A DNA stretch of 64,000 bases from Cohnella fermenti (GTDB lineage Bacteria > Bacillota > Bacilli > Paenibacillales > Paenibacillaceae). Below, in pieces: positions 60,446 through 64,000 of the stretch (positions are counted from its first letter, which is position 1; each line of letters begins with the position of its first letter). The notes under the pieces are model-generated. The model searched no databases. It saw nothing but the letters and a program-made list of their open reading frames with translations, and had not been told where the DNA came from. Both the position numbers and the translations under genes were made by a program. Location of the stretch: the NCBI RefSeq assembly GCF_004801405.1, contig NZ_SSOB01000008.1:1-64000 (forward strand), given 5' to 3'.

Positions 60446-61543
60446 TTACGCCTTCGCCTTGATGTACCCTTCCGCCGTCAGCAGCTCGGCGATCAGCACC
60501 GCGCCGCCGGCCGCGCCGCGCAGCGTGTTGTGGGAGAGGCCGACGAACTTGAAGTCGTACAGCGAATCCTCGCGCAGACGACCCGCGGACACCCCCATGC
60601 CCCCTTCGAGGTCCCGGTCGAGGTTCGTTTGCGGACGATTTTCCTCTTCGAAGTAGGTGATGAATTGCTTCGGCGCGCTCGGCAGCTCAAGCTCCTGCGG
60701 GCGTCCCTTGAAGCTGTTCCAGCGATCGAGAATCTCTTCCTTGGACGGCTTCTGCTCGAAGCTGACGAACACCGTCGCGAGGTGGCCGTCCGTGACCGGC
60801 ACGCGAATGCATTGGGTCGTGATGTGCGGCTCGCTCGCCTTGACGATCGCCCCGTTCTCGACCGTGCCCCAGATGCGCAGCGGCTCCTGCTCGCTCTTCT
60901 CTTCCTCGCCGCCGATGTACGGGATGACGTTGTCGAGCATCTCCGGCCAGTCCTTGAAGTTCTTGCCCGCGCCGGAGATCGCTTGATACGTGGATGCGAC
61001 GACCGTCTTCGGCCCGAATTCCCGGAGCGCGTTCAGCATCGGAACGTAGCTCTGGATGGAGCAGTTCGGCTTGACGGCGATGAAGCCGGTCTCCGTGCCG
61101 AGGCGCTTGCGCTGCGCTGCGATCACCTCGAGGTGGCTCGGGTTGATCTCCGGAATGACCATCGGCACGTCCGGCGTCCAGCGGTGCGCGGAGTTGTTCG
61201 AGACGACCGGCGTTCCCGTCTTGGCATAGGCTTCCTCAAGCGCCTTGATCTCATCCTTCTTCATGTCGACGGCGCAGAAGATGAAGTCGACGTCCGCGGC
61301 GACCTCTTCCACCTTGGAGGCGTCCTGCACGACAATCGCCTTGACGTCCTCCGGAATCGGAGTGGACAGCTTCCATCTTCCTTGCACGGATTGCTCGTAG
61401 GTCTTGCCGGCCGAGCTTGCGCTCGCCGCGATCGCGGTCACCTTAAACCAAGGGTGACCGTCGAGCAATTGGATGAAGCGCTGCCCCACCATGCCCGTTC
61501 CCCCGACGATGCCTGCCTTCAATACTTGCGTCATTGTATTCAC
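60446..61543 (-). CDS. asd: Aspartate-semialdehyde dehydrogenase
   Basis: A 365-residue enzyme that reduces aspartyl phosphate to aspartate semialdehyde with NADPH, the branch point to lysine/diaminopimelate, methionine and threonine. GGTGMVGQ (about 14-21) binds the cofactor, KPNCSIQS holds the catalytic Cys, and the late SHNTLRGAAGG helix closes the fold. Sequence is of the fungal/archaeal-like type rather than the short bacterial type. GTG 61543 and ATG 61534 are both possible starts after GAAGGGAG. A T-box leader precedes the gene. Confidence 0.93.
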   Translation of the reverse strand: MNTMTQVLKAGIVGGTGMVGQRFIQLLDGHPWFKVTAIAASASSAGKTYEQSVQGRWKLSTPIPEDVKAIVVQDASKVEEVAADVDFIFCAVDMKKDEIKALEEAYAKTGTPVVSNNSAHRWTPDVPMVIPEINPSHLEVIAAQRKRLGTETGFIAVKPNCSIQSYVPMLNALREFGPKTVVASTYQAISGAGKNFKDWPEMLDNVIPYIGGEEEKSEQEPLRIWGTVENGAIVKASEPHITTQCIRVPVTDGHLATVFVSFEQKPSKEEILDRWNSFKGRPQELELPSAPKQFITYFEEENRPQTNLDRDLEGGMGVSAGRLREDSLYDFKFVGLSHNTLRGAAGGAVLIAELLTAEGYIKAKA

Positions 61544-61644
61544 GATCTCCCTTCGATCTGGTTCTGAGTCTGATTCTGAGTCTGATTGCGGTTCATTCGT
61601 CGTCCTCGTTACTTCCTATTACATGTGTTCCGGTCCCATATTGC

Positions 61645-61940
61645 AACAATAAAAAAATCCCACCCCCAAGACAGCAAGCTGTCTCAGGGACGAGATTGGA
61701 TTCCCGTGGTACCACCCCAGATTCGCGGAGATGTCGCCATGTCCGCCTCTTCGAGTACGGCCCGCTGCGCCGGGGCTTATACTCTAGCTCTGTAACAGGA
61801 GCTCCTGTCGCGCCACCCTCCGCTTGCACGGGTTCCGGCTCGCTGCTCGGAGTCTTTTTTCGATAGGGGACGCCATGCTCCTTCACAGCAACCGGAGCTC
61901 TCTGGGACGGTATCCGTCTACCTACTCTTCTCGTCATCGC
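61645..61940 (-). promoter_or_regulatory. T-box riboswitch upstream of asd, probably lysine-responsive
   Basis: Minus-strand leader with stem I (AGTA bulge at 61926-61923, distal AGAGAGCTCCGG/AAGGAGC arm), the T-box core GGGGTGGTACCACGGGAA and a terminator (GTCCCTGAGACAGC paired towards GGGGGTGGGATTTTTTT). Aligning the specifier loop (CTATCGAAA then AAA) with the glyQS leader gives AAA, lysine, at 61857-61855. The UGGU bulge needs a tRNA ending ACCA, which suits tRNA-Lys but not tRNA-Asp (discriminator G). Uncharged tRNA would raise asd expression. Confidence 0.85.
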
Positions 61941-62006
61941 ATTTCGTTGTTGAATTATTTTAACAGATGGGGATTGCTTCCGTAAATGCTTTTTTGATGG
62001 ATTCCA

Positions 62007-62058
62007 TTGACAAGGAAAAGAATGGTACAGTATACTCCTCTTAAATGTAAATATTACA
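62007..62058 (+). promoter_or_regulatory. Promoter and possible operator of the ATP-grasp operon
   Basis: TTGACA (62007-62012), 18 bp, TATACT (62031-62036), followed by the palindrome TGTAAATATTACA (62046-62058) at the expected start of transcription, suggesting a repressor site. Confidence 0.6.
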
Positions 62059-62081
62059 ATTAAGAAGTTGGGGAGGATTAC

Positions 62082-63347
62082 GTGGCACATCTTCTAATGA
62101 TCGAAAGTTGGGTAGGAGCAAGCGGCAATCTGCTGCCGCCGCTTCTCCGGTCGCTGGGGCATACGTATACGTTCGTGACGCGCAAGCCGGCGCATTATCA
62201 GAATGCGCACAGCGAGGAATTGCATCCCGTGCTGCGGAATGCCGATTCCGTGCTGGTGACGGACACGAACGATGTTCCGGGCATGATCGACTTCCTGCAG
62301 CCGTACCGCTTCGACGGGGTTATTACGGTATGCGACTACTATATCGAAGCCGTAAGAGAGGTGGCCGGCGCTCGCGGCTTGCCCTGTCCGTTCCCCGAGA
62401 AGGTGAGGACGGTGCGGCAGAAGCACCTGATGCGCCGGGAGCTTGACCGCGCGGGACTGAGCAATCCGAAGTATCGGCTCGCCTACAGTTGGATGGAGGC
62501 TGCCGAGGCTGCCGAGGAGATCGGGTATCCGCTTGTGCTGAAGCCCGTCGATCTGGCATCAAGCGCGTACGTCCGTCTTATCCGCGATCGCCGGGAGCTC
62601 GAGGAGGCTTACCGGGGGCTTGAGGCGTTCCCTCTTAACTTCAGAGACCAGCCGCGCGAACGGGCCTGCCTGCTCGAGGAATTCATGGAAGGGGAGGAGG
62701 TCAGCGTCGAGAGCTTCTCCTTCCGGGGGGAGACGACGGTGCTTGGCATAACGGATAAATCCGTCACGGGCGCTCCCTATTTTATCGAAAATGGGCATAT
62801 GTTCCCAGCCAAGCTGGACGAGTCGATACAGGCGGAGACGGTACGGTTTGTCCGGAGTGTGCTGGAGGCGGTCGGCTTCGATCATGGCATTGCGCATACG
62901 GAGGTGAAGCTGACGGCGGCTGGCCCGCGGATTGTCGAGATCAACCCGAGAACGGCCGGCAATTATATTGTCGAGCTGATCGAACGCGTGACGAGCGTTG
63001 ACCTGCTGCGGGTCTTCGCGGAGCTGTCTCTCGGCCTGGAGCCGACCGTCGCGCCTGCGACAGACGGGCCCGCCAGCGCGGCCGCCGTCTTCCTCGTTCC
63101 GCCGCAAGGAGGCTGTGTATCGCAAGTTGATGGAGTCGAGACGCTGGCTGCGGATGAGCATGTCGTGCGCTACAAGGTGGAGAATTGCGCCGGCAAGTCC
63201 ATCGCGGCTCCGATCGACAATGCGTGTTATCTGGGCCACGTCATTGCGGAGGACAAGGACGGGCCGAATGCCCGGCTGTTCGCGGAACAGGCTCTGGGGC
63301 GCATTGCGCTCAAGTATGCTCCCGATCCCGAAGGAGCCGGCGTATGA
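62082..63347 (+). CDS. ATP-grasp carboxylate-amine ligase
   Basis: A 421-residue cytosolic protein with an N-terminal Rossmann-like domain (1-105), the ATP-grasp lids (YPLVLKPVDLASSAYV with the ATP-binding Lys, LLEEFMEGEEVSVESFSF) and the metal-binding loop RIVEINPRTAGNY; residues after about 310 form the C-terminal domain. ATP-grasp ligases of this type join amino acids or carboxylates via acyl phosphates. GTG start with GGGGAGG 5 nt upstream. Its stop overlaps the DUF364 gene (ATGA), which suggests one biosynthetic or metal-handling function. Confidence 0.88.
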   Translation: MAHLLMIESWVGASGNLLPPLLRSLGHTYTFVTRKPAHYQNAHSEELHPVLRNADSVLVTDTNDVPGMIDFLQPYRFDGVITVCDYYIEAVREVAGARGLPCPFPEKVRTVRQKHLMRRELDRAGLSNPKYRLAYSWMEAAEAAEEIGYPLVLKPVDLASSAYVRLIRDRRELEEAYRGLEAFPLNFRDQPRERACLLEEFMEGEEVSVESFSFRGETTVLGITDKSVTGAPYFIENGHMFPAKLDESIQAETVRFVRSVLEAVGFDHGIAHTEVKLTAAGPRIVEINPRTAGNYIVELIERVTSVDLLRVFAELSLGLEPTVAPATDGPASAAAVFLVPPQGGCVSQVDGVETLAADEHVVRYKVENCAGKSIAAPIDNACYLGHVIAEDKDGPNARLFAEQALGRIALKYAPDPEGAGV

Positions 63348-64000
63348 AGCAAGAGCGGGGAGACGCCCGTCTGAGCGTGGCGGAATTGCGGCAATCCATC
63401 CTGCGGGGAGAATGGGGGAGCCCGCCGGAATTGCTGCCGATCACGGGAGCGTCAACGATTTACCAGACCACGAAGTTCCCCTCCTCGACGATCAGATACC
63501 ATAACCGTTATCTGCTGCTCCGATCGGAGGCTTACTTCGGAGCCTGCTCCTACACGGCGGATCAGTTGGATGCCGAGGTTGCCGGGCAATTGTCGGGAAG
63601 CTCTCTTGCTAACGTCATACGGGATGACCGGCTTCCCATACATATAGCGGCCATGGACGCTTATCTCGGAGTGGTGCGGCCCCATGCGGAGAACTGCAGC
63701 GAAGTCGTGGACATACCGGCCGGAACGCCCATTCAGAGAGCCAAGCTCCGCGATGCGCTTATAGCGGACATGGCCGACATTCGGCCGAAGCGGAATGTTG
63801 CCCTGATCGGAGTCGTCAATCCGCTGGTGGAGGCGATTCGGGAGCGCGGCGGCAATTGTCTGCCTTGCGACCTGCAATTGGAGACCACTGAGTGGGGGGA
63901 TGCGGTGGAGAAGGACATGGAGAAGGTGCTGGAGCGCGCCGACAGCGTAATCTGCACCGCCATGACGCTCGGGAACGGGACGTTCGATCGCATTGTGCAG
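63344..64000 (+). CDS. DUF364 (putative heavy-metal chelation) protein, cut by window end
   Basis: At least 219 residues before the window ends. The N-terminal part is not a known motif to me (TTKFPSSTIRYHNRYLLLRS, FGACSYTADQLDAEVAG). From about residue 145 the sequence follows the DUF364 Rossmann domain: NVALIGVVNPLVEAIRERGG, a glutamate/tryptophan loop, then LERADSVICTAMTLGNGTFD, the AD-x-V-I-x-T-x-x-x-L-x-N-G-T pattern. DUF364 proteins occur in molybdenum and other metal contexts; biochemical role unproven. ATG 63344 overlaps the ATP-grasp stop. The gene order beyond the window would decide the pathway. Confidence 0.75.
   Translation, partial: MKQERGDARLSVAELRQSILRGEWGSPPELLPITGASTIYQTTKFPSSTIRYHNRYLLLRSEAYFGACSYTADQLDAEVAGQLSGSSLANVIRDDRLPIHIAAMDAYLGVVRPHAENCSEVVDIPAGTPIQRAKLRDALIADMADIRPKRNVALIGVVNPLVEAIRERGGNCLPCDLQLETTEWGDAVEKDMEKVLERADSVICTAMTLGNGTFDRIVQ

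Noticed and set aside
61560-61600. Short TCTGATTCTGAG direct repeats between the T-box and asd
   Set aside because: Three imperfect 12-bp copies with no pairing potential; noted as another slippage repeat without a role.

Overview
The window looks like the chromosome of a GC-rich member of the Paenibacillaceae (Paenibacillus/Cohnella type). Supporting signs are strong Shine-Dalgarno sites with frequent TTG/GTG starts, a YesM/YesN-type two-component system beside an LplB/YtcP-type sugar transporter, a sigY-yxlCDEFG operon, a T-box in front of asd, classical 7-1-7 Fur boxes and an initiator tRNA with encoded CCA. No prophage, insertion sequence or CRISPR array was seen. The last gene is cut by the window end.

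Layout. 0.2-6.7 kb: a Lon-like protease with a membrane partner, an alpha/beta hydrolase, an SDR enzyme, and a translationally coupled glycosyltransferase/flippase-like pair. 7.2-18.3 kb: a carbohydrate cassette (two permeases, sensor kinase, AraC-type response regulator, solute-binding lipoprotein, and a 1196-residue beta-helix protein without a signal peptide), bracketed by two direct copies of a 256-bp non-coding repeat. 18.9-30 kb: acyl-CoA dehydrogenase, ABC exporter, ECF sigma/anti-sigma pair, tRNA-fMet, a GntR regulator facing an SDR gene with a perfect inverted-repeat operator, an ABC-F protein, and a small type I toxin with a well-formed antisense RNA.

30-36.7 kb: an iron-siderophore block (AraC regulator, tandem esterase with one dead domain, Fur-controlled binding protein), then a MarR/NmrA pair sharing a palindromic operator and a nucleotidyltransferase. 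37-51 kb: a signalling-rich block with a GGDEF+EAL pair, a large hybrid histidine kinase, two paralogous 7TM diguanylate cyclases, a Fur-controlled flavodoxin, and a continuous AraC-regulator/siderophore-binding-lipoprotein reading frame that contains a Fur box in its middle. 52-56.2 kb: a complete Fur-controlled siderophore ABC transporter, which probably also serves the two orphan binding proteins. 57-60.4 kb: the sigY operon with its own promoter. 60.4-64 kb: T-box-controlled asd, and an ATP-grasp/DUF364 operon that may make or handle a metal ligand.

The least explained structure is a set of six intergenic arrays of short A/T-looped palindromes, in three sequence families (6.8, 18.6, 34.5, 36.8, 51.4 and 56.8 kb). 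In all families the palindromes sit 51-52 bp apart (once 62 bp), which is five (or six) turns of B-DNA. This is the best candidate in the window for an undescribed system.
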